A stretch of DNA of 64,000 nt from NCBI GenBank assembly GCA_963717075.1, contig CAVQVI010000016.1:124001-188000 (forward strand), read 5' to 3'. Of this stretch, positions 54,018 through 61,855 are shown in pieces. The notes under the pieces were generated by a model. The model searched no databases, was not told the origin of the DNA, and was given only the letters and a program-made list of their open reading frames with translations. Numbering within the stretch: position 1 is the first letter of the stretch; the number at the start of each line of letters is the position of its first letter. Made by a program: the position numbers and the translations under genes. The DNA is from JBGOTP01 sp963717075 (GTDB lineage: Bacteria; Acidobacteriota; Vicinamibacteria; Vicinamibacterales; CAVVIG01).

Positions 54018-54484
54018 GTCTGTACCTCAGGAATGATGATGAGCTCGCGTTCAAGGCGAATGTAGTCTGCAGGTGATCAGTAAGTCATTAAGAACGGATC
54101 AGGATTCTGCGGCGCCCGCGCCTGCTCTGAGCCTCAGAAGACCCGCCAGAAAGCATGGGGATTCCGAAAGGTGACCAACCGGGCCGTATGCGATGCCGAC
54201 AGCCATGCCGCAACGATGCTACGCGGCGGGGCGTTCGTAGCGGTGGTGCAAGCCACCGACGTGCGGAATCACCACGACGTCACCGTCATCGATGCCCATC
54301 GCCGTCGCTGTCGTCGCCCACGCGGGAAGGCCGTATCGCGACCATGACGGAACCATGTTCGATCGGCGCGAAACTGGCGGCGTAAGCGCGACGAGTGGTA
54401 CCAACCGCCCGCGCGACCGAATCGTGACTTCTGGCAAGAACGCCGAGCGGGGTTCTTGTTGCTACTGTTATAGTCGCAGGAAAC
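54018..54484. other. Intergenic stretch with dispersed repeat
   Basis: No gene is seen; the region lies between divergent genes. It carries copy 2 of the 112-base repeat (54218-54329). Confidence 0.5.
54218..54329. repeat. 112-base dispersed repeat, copy 2
   Basis: Same orientation as copy 1 at 50811-50922, with the same central GGTGG/CCACC hairpin. Differences are single-base changes only, without length change. Confidence 0.8.
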
Positions 54485-54937
54485 ATGCGGTGGTCCACAT
54501 TGCTGCCCGCTGTCTTCGCGTGTGGGTGTGTGACCTTGATGCCCGAGGGAGCACGTGTGTCGGTGTACCGCGCGCCGTTGGATGGCCCGCCATTTCAGCG
54601 CAGCATGCCGGCGGGGTGCCTTTTGCTAACCAGGAAACCGCCCGTGTCGATGCCCGAGCTCGACATGGAGGGGCAGAAGGATCCGTTTCGCGTGGAGCGA
54701 AACGAGGCCGGCGCCGCTGGAGCCAACGCCTTGCTTGTCCTCTCGCGGATGACGATGTCTCGACACGATTCCGAGTGCCCGGGCTCCTCGCCCATCACCG
54801 ACTGCCCACCGAGCTTCGGGGCCTGGTTTCGCGTAGTCATCGAAAGCTACAGCTGCCCACCCGATGCCCTTCACACACTTTCCACGCCTCCGTCAAAGAC
54901 ACCGCAGAGCATCTACCAACAGACCTCACATCAGTGA
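54485..54937 (+). CDS. Small lipoprotein, DUF4156-like
   Basis: 150 residues with lipobox in LPAVFACGCVTL. The start of the mature part, LMPEGARVSVYRAPLDG, resembles the DUF4156 front (L.PEG..V.V). Cys pairs later on (CPGSSPITDC) may form a disulfide loop, and the tail is Ser/Thr/Pro-rich. It likely sits at the outer membrane. Confidence 0.6.
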   Translation: MRWSTLLPAVFACGCVTLMPEGARVSVYRAPLDGPPFQRSMPAGCLLLTRKPPVSMPELDMEGQKDPFRVERNEAGAAGANALLVLSRMTMSRHDSECPGSSPITDCPPSFGAWFRVVIESYSCPPDALHTLSTPPSKTPQSIYQQTSHQ

Positions 54938-55033
54938 CCCGCCATCGCGGCGATAGACGTCGCCGAGGCGTCTCGGTGTGAGGAACCCCATTGGTATTGA
55001 TGTCAGCCGAGCGATCGTCGAACGGTGGACAGA

Positions 55034-55240
55034 CTACTTCCGCTTCTCCTCGGGTTCGAAATGCGTGAGATCGTTGTTGCACAACCAGCCGGGCGCTGGT
55101 TCAGCCATCCCGACGGGTAGTCCGTCCTCATTGGCGAATGCGGTTCGGCTGCCGGGCGGGAGGGTCTGAGAGCTGAAGGTCATGATGCCGCAGCATCCCT
55201 TGAAGCTACAGGGCCTTTGATCTTGTTCTTTCCGTGCCAT
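55034..55240 (-). CDS. Small Cys-rich protein, possible zinc ribbon
   Basis: 68 residues with an ATG at 55240. CSFKGCCGIMTF and WLCNNDLTHFEPEEKRK supply four Cys/His ligands in the spacing of a degenerate zinc ribbon. No family name is known to me. Confidence 0.45.
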   Translation of the reverse strand: MARKEQDQRPCSFKGCCGIMTFSSQTLPPGSRTAFANEDGLPVGMAEPAPGWLCNNDLTHFEPEEKRK

Positions 55241-55428
55241 GTGTTTGAGTCTCGTTGAAAGGGCGGCAGGTCAGCGCGGAAGCCGACCGTTCGGGTGGCA
55301 TGCCCTGGGCGCCGAAAGGGAAGTCTACGCCGCGCGAGTGCACCCCGCAACGTGTCGCCGCCCGTCCACAGCACGACGTTGAGCATACGGTATTGAGCTG
55401 CGGAGAATTCGAGTATTTCAATGCCTCG

Positions 55429-56628
55429 TCACAGCCCAAACGAATAAGAGACCGCAAGGCTCGGCATCCAGCGAGCCGTCAGACCGGCCGTGGTCATGGG
55501 TGCCAGCACTTTACAGTCCAAGAGCCAGGTCGTCGCAAAATTCCACTTGAGGCCCGCGACGGCAATGACGCTCTCGGTCCCGCCGCCGAGGGTTTGCAGC
55601 CGAATCGTATCGGCGCCAACGATTTGCGGATTCGGCTCACTCACTTCGGTAAGCTTGCCAAGTTTATCCAAATGTCGTCCGGCTATCTCGCCCACCAACG
55701 TCAAGCGCTTGGCGCCCGCCAAGGTCACGGCTGCGCCGTAGTTGAACTCATTCGACGATGGGCTGAAAGTGTATCCAAGGTTGACATGTGCGGCGAGGCG
55801 GCCTTGTTCGACCGACCCGATGAAAAGCGGCTTGACGGCCGACTTGCCTCCGCCCAGGAGGTTTTCTCGGTCCCCGCTCGGAAGCCGGACCTCGCCGCCG
55901 AGGGCGAGCCCGTTGCCGCCGCTGCCGAGCACATTGTACTTGGCGTGGAGTCCGACGTCGCCCAGGCCATAAGCCGACGCCGACGCATTCGCCTGAACGA
56001 AAGTCTGCCCGCGGTACGTGTCGATCCGCTGCCCGCCCAAGTTCAACGTGACGAATGGCACAACAACCCCGATATCGACTTGATCCGTCAAGCCGTAATC
56101 GGCGAGCAGCGTCAATGTTTCCAGTTGGAGCTCGAGGGACAGCGTCTCGACATCGAATGGTTGCGACTGATCCCGAAACTTCGTGGCGGTCGCGATCAGG
56201 GTGCCGTCCAGGAGGCTGCGTCCATCGATCCTATCGAAGCTCACGCGCCGATAGCTCAGCCCAATCGTCGCCTGATGTGTGCCGGAGGTCAGCGAGCGCT
56301 CCATCAGGAATGGTCCGAAGCTGTCGCTCGAACGTTCGACCGTCCCGAGCGTCGGATTCAGACGATAGCTGAATCCTCCTGACGACGAGCTCACCGGCGA
56401 GGTGGCCAGCTCGAGCAGCAGGAACCCCGAGATGGTATCGCGCGTTGCTGCCGCAGCCCGCGCATCCTGAACGAAATCACCGGTGGGGATGGAACGATTC
56501 GTGAGCAGAAACGACAGGACGTCGCTGACCGACTCCTGTGCGATCGCTGGCCGCTCTGACACGCCGACCATCATGATCGCGATGCCTGCGACCAAGAGGC
56601 CACGACGAACTTGCGATGAGTTACACAT
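55429..56628 (-). CDS. Outer-membrane transporter-like barrel protein
   Basis: 399 residues from the ATG at 56628 with a signal peptide (GLLVAGIAIMMVGVSERPAIAQ). The mature part has a helix, then many amphipathic strands (GFSYRLNPTLGTVERSSD, ATIGLSYRRVSFDRIDG, LADYGLTDQVDIGVVVPFVTL, AAHVNLGYTFSPSSNEFNYG) and ends in PSLAVSYSFGL, a classic barrel closing strand. Its distant relatives are annotated as transporters or meta-pathway porins. An upstream in-frame extension crosses the BACON gene and is not real. Confidence 0.75.
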   Translation of the reverse strand: MCNSSQVRRGLLVAGIAIMMVGVSERPAIAQESVSDVLSFLLTNRSIPTGDFVQDARAAAATRDTISGFLLLELATSPVSSSSGGFSYRLNPTLGTVERSSDSFGPFLMERSLTSGTHQATIGLSYRRVSFDRIDGRSLLDGTLIATATKFRDQSQPFDVETLSLELQLETLTLLADYGLTDQVDIGVVVPFVTLNLGGQRIDTYRGQTFVQANASASAYGLGDVGLHAKYNVLGSGGNGLALGGEVRLPSGDRENLLGGGKSAVKPLFIGSVEQGRLAAHVNLGYTFSPSSNEFNYGAAVTLAGAKRLTLVGEIAGRHLDKLGKLTEVSEPNPQIVGADTIRLQTLGGGTESVIAVAGLKWNFATTWLLDCKVLAPMTTAGLTARWMPSLAVSYSFGL

Positions 56629-56642
56629 GCCGCGCGCCAACC

Positions 56643-58619
56643 TTACGGTCCCTGGTTCTGCGTGACCGTAAAGGTTCGGCCCGCAATGGTTAGGGTGCCC
56701 ACCCGTTGCGCGCCCAGATTGGCCGTCACAGCGAACCTCACCGAGCCGTTGCCGGTCCCGCTCGATGCCCCACTGATGCTGAGTCCGCCACCTGGGAAGT
56801 TCGTGGTGACGCTGGCCGTCCACCCGCAGCTTGCGTTGTTGGCTGTGATGTCAACGCGGTACGAGTCCGCCTTCTTTGGAACCGTCTGCCCGGTCGGCGG
56901 ATCGAGAGTGAAGCTGCACCCGGCTGCTTGCGTCACGGTGAACGTCTGGCCCGCAACCGTGAGCGTGCCGGTACGAAGAGGCCCGGTATTGGCCGCGACG
57001 GTGAAGTTCACGGCGCCATTACCGGTGCCGGCGTTCGGCGTGATGCCCGTGATCCAGCTGGCGTTGCTCGCGGCCGTCCACGAGCACCCCGACGTCGCGG
57101 TGACCGCGATCGCGGTGCCGGCGCCGCCGGCGGCGGCCACAGACTGGGACGAGGGATTGATGGAGTACGAGCACGCCACACCCTGCTGATTGACGGTAAA
57201 CGTTTGACCGGCAACTGTCAGCGTGGCGGTCCGCGGAGTCCCAATTGGATTGGCTGCGATCGTGAAGTTCACGGTCCCGTTGCCGCTGCCGCTTGCCGGC
57301 GTGACGCCGGTAATCCAGGGGGCGTTGCTCGCGGCCGTCCACGAGCACCCCGACGTCGCGGTGACCGCAATGGCGGTGCCGGCGCCGCCGGCGGCGGCCA
57401 CTGACTGGGACGTGGGATTGAGGGAGTACGAGCACGCCGCACCCTGTTGATTGACGGTGAAGGTTTGATCGGCAACCGTCAGCATGCCGGTCCGCGTAGT
57501 CCCAACTGGATTGGCCGCGATCGTGAAGTTCACGGTCCCGTTGCCGGTGCCGCCTGCCGGCGTGACGTCGGTAATCCAGGAGGCGTTACTCGCGGCCGAC
57601 CACGAGCATCCTGGCGTCGCGGTGACCGCAATGGCGGTGCCGGCGCCGCCGGCGGCGGGCACCGACTGGGAGGTCGGGTTGATCGAATACGAGCACGCCA
57701 GACCCAGCTGATTCACGGTGAAGATTTGACCGGCAACCGATAGCGTTCCGGTGCGGGGAGTGCCAGTCGGATTGGCTTCCACCGTGAAGTTTACGGTGCC
57801 GTTGCCGTTGCCAGTCGCGCCCGAGGTGATGTCGAGCCAGGAAACATTGCTCGCGGCGATCCACGCGCACCCAGACAGAGTGGTGACGGTGATGGGAGTG
57901 CCACCACCCCCGGCGGCGGCGACTGCCTGGGAAGTCGGGTTGATGGAGTACGAACAACCGGGCGTTTCTTGCGAGACGGTGACCGTCTGGCCGGCAACCG
58001 TCAGCGTGCCAGCTCTGGGAAGGCCAGTCGAATTGGCCGCGACCGTGAAATTCACCGTCCCGTTGCCGCTGCCACTCCCGCCTGAAGTGATGGTGATCCA
58101 GCTTGTCGTCGTCACCGCATTCCAGGAACAGTTCCCGGCCGCGGTGACGACCACACTGCCGGTCGCGCCGGTGGCGCCGGTCGTATGGGTGAGAGGCCCG
58201 ACAGTGAATTGACAGTCCCCCCCAGCCTGAAGGATTTCTGCCCGCTGGTCATTGACGACAATCGCTCCCTTCCGCGTGACCGTGTTCGGATTGGCTGAGA
58301 CCCGATAGTCCACGTTGCCGTCTCCCTGGCCCGACGTCGATGAGGCGATGGTGATCCAACTCGCCTCAGAGGTGACGCTCCAGGAGCACTCTCGTTCGGC
58401 GGTGACGGCGACGCTGCCGGTCCCGCCCTTGGCTTCGATGGAAGGAGGAGTGGATGTTGTCAGCGAGACTTGGCACTTCAGCGGGGAGGGGCCAGTCCCA
58501 GTTGAGACGTTCGACGACGTGCAGGCACTCGTGGCCAACACCAAGGCGATCGCTGGACACCACAGGGCACGCAGGTCGCGAAGAAGAGTCATCGAGCGCA
58601 GTCCGTGCATGAGGTTCAA
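56643..58619 (-). CDS. BACON-repeat lipoprotein, seven repeats
   Basis: 658 residues. Lipobox in ALVLATSACTSS. Seven BACON-type (Ig-like) repeats of about 85 residues follow, each ending with a TVNQ or TVTQ strand: the opening cysteines are in CQVSLTT, CQFTVGP, CSYSINPTSQAV, CSYSINPTSQSV, CSYSLNPTSQSV, CSYSINPSSQSV and CSFTLDPP. Repeats 3-6 are nearly identical in DNA with 261-base spacing (for example GTGACCGC at 57100, 57361 and 57622), so copy number may vary. It is likely a surface carbohydrate- or matrix-binding protein. The gene is on the same strand as the barrel gene 15 bases downstream. Confidence 0.85.
   Translation of the reverse strand: MNLMHGLRSMTLLRDLRALWCPAIALVLATSACTSSNVSTGTGPSPLKCQVSLTTSTPPSIEAKGGTGSVAVTAERECSWSVTSEASWITIASSTSGQGDGNVDYRVSANPNTVTRKGAIVVNDQRAEILQAGGDCQFTVGPLTHTTGATGATGSVVVTAAGNCSWNAVTTTSWITITSGGSGSGNGTVNFTVAANSTGLPRAGTLTVAGQTVTVSQETPGCSYSINPTSQAVAAAGGGGTPITVTTLSGCAWIAASNVSWLDITSGATGNGNGTVNFTVEANPTGTPRTGTLSVAGQIFTVNQLGLACSYSINPTSQSVPAAGGAGTAIAVTATPGCSWSAASNASWITDVTPAGGTGNGTVNFTIAANPVGTTRTGMLTVADQTFTVNQQGAACSYSLNPTSQSVAAAGGAGTAIAVTATSGCSWTAASNAPWITGVTPASGSGNGTVNFTIAANPIGTPRTATLTVAGQTFTVNQQGVACSYSINPSSQSVAAAGGAGTAIAVTATSGCSWTAASNASWITGITPNAGTGNGAVNFTVAANTGPLRTGTLTVAGQTFTVTQAAGCSFTLDPPTGQTVPKKADSYRVDITANNASCGWTASVTTNFPGGGLSISGASSGTGNGSVRFAVTANLGAQRVGTLTIAGRTFTVTQNQGP
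57000..57960. repeat. Near-identical 261-base tandem repeats inside the BACON gene
   Basis: At least three units with 261-base period and high identity lie here. They are coding and in frame. The long GCC/GGC runs can cause collapse in assembly. Confidence 0.75.
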
Positions 58620-58693
58620 CTGAAAAGCCCCAATTTTACATCGAACACCTCCGATCGGGGTGCGACAGCATCGGCAAGGTGGGCAACACGTAA

Positions 58694-60682
58694 CTACCGG
58701 AATTCAACGGTTCTTATCGTCCATTCGCTTCCTGGTTTCTCCAAGGTGAACCTCCAGTGGCGTGACACGATCTGGGGGGTCTTACTGCCGACCTTGGGGA
58801 CATACCTCGAATAACCGTCACAGGCTGCGACGGCTCGGACGCCAGTGACATCGATTCGGCAGCCATCGAAAACTGCTTCTTGCTGCTCAAGTTGATCGAA
58901 AGCTCTCCTGAGCGTTTTCTCATCCACCGACGGCCACACTGCCTTCACCACGCCGGCATTCAGATCCGTATATGCACGCTGGAACCGATGAAGAACCGAC
59001 TGAACGGCTCCCGTCTCGCTACTGGGTGGCGTCACGGCGGGAAAAGACCGTGGCGCCAGAAACGCATCCACTGGCGCCTGACCTAACGCTGATTCGGGTT
59101 GTGCGGTGGGGCCACTAAGATCGGAGTCCGGTTGGCCCGGAGAAAACGACGATGCTTTCATTTTTGCGGCGACCGGCGATGAAGGTGGCACATCCTGGGT
59201 CGACACGAGCTTCTGGCCGATTTGCTCGGTCACCTGCGGCGGAGCCGGCGGTAGTGGGGTCTCACGCTGTCTGACGGGTGAGGCGGCATCTGTGGCTTTC
59301 GCCGTGGAGCTGTCCGCTAGCGGAGCAACATCTGGCGCCCGCGTAGAAGCCGCGGAGCTTGCAGACGTCTTACTGAGGTCACGAAACCCGGCCGCCGGCG
59401 GAATAGAAGTGATCGGCAGAGTCCCGACGAACGTACCCGGCCTGCTGGCGATCGCCGCCGACTTTCGATCCCCCGATCCCTGCTCCGGCGCAAAAACTCG
59501 TTCCCCGCCGGTTGACGGAGGGGCGTTGGCCCTGAGCGCAGTGGTGGACGCGCGAGGTTGGCCGGCAACCGACTCTGCGAACAGAGTTGCACCCCCCGGC
59601 GTCGTTGCTGGCGCCGCAGAGATCGACATCTGGTTGGTGGACGCAAGCGACACACCGGTCTCCGGAGTCGCGCCACGGCTTGTCCAGATCATGGCTCCAA
59701 CCGCGACAGCAGCCACTAACACCATGGGCAGCCGGACGACACGGATGGTCTGTTTGATGTTCACGAAGGGGCGCAGAACACCTCTATCCGCCCGTTCCCC
59801 ACTCCCGGTGGTCGCGTAGGACCGTGAACGGAGATCGACGTCTGCCGGGACGTCCCCGAGCAACCGTTCGAGCTGTTGCGCCGTCTGGACGGGACGATCG
59901 TCGATTCGTACTGCCGGCCGTTGAGAAGGGGTCTGCTCGGTCGCTGTGCTCGAAACGACCCGTTCGACTCGCTGAATCGTCTCCTCGGCTTCTGCAAGCC
60001 GCTGGAGCCATCCCGCGACGATGCCCTCGGTCCGTCGGAGCGTGTCTTCGGTCCGAACGAGCCGTGCATCGATGTCCTCACAGAGCTCACACAGCGTCCT
60101 ATCGGCCACGTCGGTGTGCTGGAGCGCCGCCTCGACTCGCACCAGTCGGTCGTCGATCTGTGTGCGCAAATCGTCGAGTGCCTCGTCAATCGTGTCACCG
60201 TCAATGCGTCCGCTCACCGCTTCGACTCGCGCCAACCGTTGGTTGATCCTCGCGCAGAGGTCAGGAAGCGTGGCCAGCGCCGCGAGATGTTTCTCGAGCT
60301 GGCTGATCGCTTCCGTCGTCACCGGTTCGGCGTGAGCGCCCCGCTGGGGCTGCCTCGTCTCCCGTGATGCTTTCAATGATCGCAAGCGCCACAACCAAGA
60401 CCGACCACGGTCGTCTGGCCGCTTGGCAGGCGAGGCCACGTCGGCACGAGGTGGTTGTGCCTGAGCCAACACGGCGGGCGGAACGCTGTCACATCGTCCG
60501 GGCGAAGCCTGCTCGGAAACGAAAATCGACAAAGAGTCGACTTCGGGCCCGATGCGCGGATCCGGAGGGTCGCCGACCTCGGTCGCCGACCTCGCACCAT
60601 TCAGCGGGAGTTCGCCGTACTGTTGTGGCTCTCCGGCAGCGGATCCTGTTGAGGGATTACCGCAGTCGGGCTGGACATCCAT
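58694..60682 (-). CDS. Coiled-coil TM protein with NTF2-like C-terminus (paralogue A)
   Basis: 662 residues. Residues about 1-110 are a disordered, Pro/Ser-rich cytoplasmic front, 110-245 are coiled coil (LEKHLAALATLPDLCARINQ, LDDLRTQIDDRLVRVEAAL), then a linker, a TM helix at about 330 (VVRLPMVLVAAVAVGAMIW), a Pro/Thr/Ser-rich periplasmic linker, and an NTF2/SnoaL-like end (VQSVLHRFQRAYTDLNAGVV, DGCRIDVTGVRAVAACDGYS, HWRFTLEKPGSEWTIRTVEF). At about 425 the sequence TLPITSIPPAAGFRD begins like a PEGA repeat and breaks off. It is the duplicate of the gene at 61856. Confidence 0.75.
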   Translation of the reverse strand: MDVQPDCGNPSTGSAAGEPQQYGELPLNGARSATEVGDPPDPRIGPEVDSLSIFVSEQASPGRCDSVPPAVLAQAQPPRADVASPAKRPDDRGRSWLWRLRSLKASRETRQPQRGAHAEPVTTEAISQLEKHLAALATLPDLCARINQRLARVEAVSGRIDGDTIDEALDDLRTQIDDRLVRVEAALQHTDVADRTLCELCEDIDARLVRTEDTLRRTEGIVAGWLQRLAEAEETIQRVERVVSSTATEQTPSQRPAVRIDDRPVQTAQQLERLLGDVPADVDLRSRSYATTGSGERADRGVLRPFVNIKQTIRVVRLPMVLVAAVAVGAMIWTSRGATPETGVSLASTNQMSISAAPATTPGGATLFAESVAGQPRASTTALRANAPPSTGGERVFAPEQGSGDRKSAAIASRPGTFVGTLPITSIPPAAGFRDLSKTSASSAASTRAPDVAPLADSSTAKATDAASPVRQRETPLPPAPPQVTEQIGQKLVSTQDVPPSSPVAAKMKASSFSPGQPDSDLSGPTAQPESALGQAPVDAFLAPRSFPAVTPPSSETGAVQSVLHRFQRAYTDLNAGVVKAVWPSVDEKTLRRAFDQLEQQEAVFDGCRIDVTGVRAVAACDGYSRYVPKVGSKTPQIVSRHWRFTLEKPGSEWTIRTVEFR

Positions 60683-60803
60683 GGGGATCGCCCTCCGTTC
60701 GGATCGCGAAGTGACAGAACCTCCGCGAACGCAATGTATATCACGGCTCTACACGATCGAGGCGGCATGTGCGGGCAATTTACACTGCTGGGTTGGCGAT
60801 GCA
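60360..60803. repeat. Duplicated segment, copy A (5' end of gene plus upstream)
   Basis: The first about 320 coding bases of paralogue A and about 120 upstream bases are repeated at 63444-63887 (offset 3,084) with only scattered changes. Homology stops at the GCGATGCA at 60796-60803. The upstream part likely holds the promoter. Confidence 0.75.
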
Positions 60804-61200
60804 CAGACCGGATGAGTTTGATGGTCTGGGCTCGATTCCGGTCATCCCGTCACCGTACTCGATGTTGCACGTCAGGCCTTCCCCGGTTGATTCCGTCCCA
60901 TCGAAAACCACGGTATCAACACCAAAGATGGCGGGGGAGCAGGAGTCGTGGGCGGGGCAAGCTCGGCAGGAGCGAGCGGAGGGAAAGACGCTCTGGGCTC
61001 GGGCTCAACAGGTCTGGCAGGCAATTGACCCCGCCTAACTTAAGGCGCATGACGGACTTGGCGTCTTCGGCGACGCGTCTTGGGCGGTGGACTTGCGGGC
61101 ATAGATGGCGGCGATCGTGGCGATCCCGTTCTTCCGACCTCCACATTATGACTCCCTCACAAATCCTTCCGGCGTGTCCGTTTCGTGCCACTATCGGAAG
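60683..61200. other. Intergenic stretch upstream of paralogue A
   Basis: The first 120 bases repeat upstream of paralogue B and should hold its promoter. The rest carries no gene I can support; plus-strand frames here lack motifs. Confidence 0.4.
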
Positions 61201-61689
61201 ATGACCTGCCTCGAATGCCAACAAGAAATGATTGGTCCCAAAGGCGGCTATTCGAACGCGGCCGACTGGGCAGCGCTCAACCACACCGGCTGTTGTTCGG
61301 TCCGCTGCGCCATCCTCAAGAACCTCTCGCTCATTGTCGCGCTCGATAAATCCGCTCTGCTCCCTTTCCTTGCCAACGTCGCCGAGGAGCCAACGAAAGT
61401 GATGTCCGGGCTCGAAGACGAGGTGAGACGTTTGCAACGTTTGCAGGAGGAGCCTCCGCTCCACGACCTGCGACAACCCGCACCCAACGTGGAGCAACAA
61501 ATCGAGTGTTGGAGCTGCTCCCGGAAGTTCGACAAGAGCCAGATTCGTTGGGTCTTGCCGTTTCCGGACTCATTTCGACGCTCCGACAAGCCCTATGTGA
61601 TCAAAACGCCCCCGGCGGTGAGCGAAGAACCGAAACCCGGTGCGGAGGCGTGGTGCCCCAAGTGCCTCGAGCACCTCATCGCCGAGTAA
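61201..61689 (+). CDS. Protein with two Cys-pair sites, unknown function
   Basis: 162 residues from ATG at 61201 (GGAAG just before). The front MTCLECQQEM, a middle CCSVRC, and later CWSCSRKF and CPKCLEHL suggest one or two zinc-ribbon folds around a helical middle. A longer frame from 61105 is possible. It lies between the two large paralogues on the opposite strand. Confidence 0.55.
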   Translation: MTCLECQQEMIGPKGGYSNAADWAALNHTGCCSVRCAILKNLSLIVALDKSALLPFLANVAEEPTKVMSGLEDEVRRLQRLQEEPPLHDLRQPAPNVEQQIECWSCSRKFDKSQIRWVLPFPDSFRRSDKPYVIKTPPAVSEEPKPGAEAWCPKCLEHLIAE

Positions 61690-61855
61690 CTCTCACTGAA
61701 CCCCGCGCGCACAGCCTTTTTCACATCCCGCCCCACCCGCCGCGCGCCGCTGGCGTCGATCTGCAGCACATCGATTCGCAGCGGGCTGACAGCAGCGTTC
61801 GGAATTCGTCCGCGGTTACGAGAGCAAGCCGCAGGGGGGATTTTCCAATTAACGA

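Noticed and set aside
57000..57960. Regular repeats resembling a CRISPR array
   Set aside because: Period is 261 bases, the units are coding and in frame, and no spacers exist. No cas gene is present in the window.
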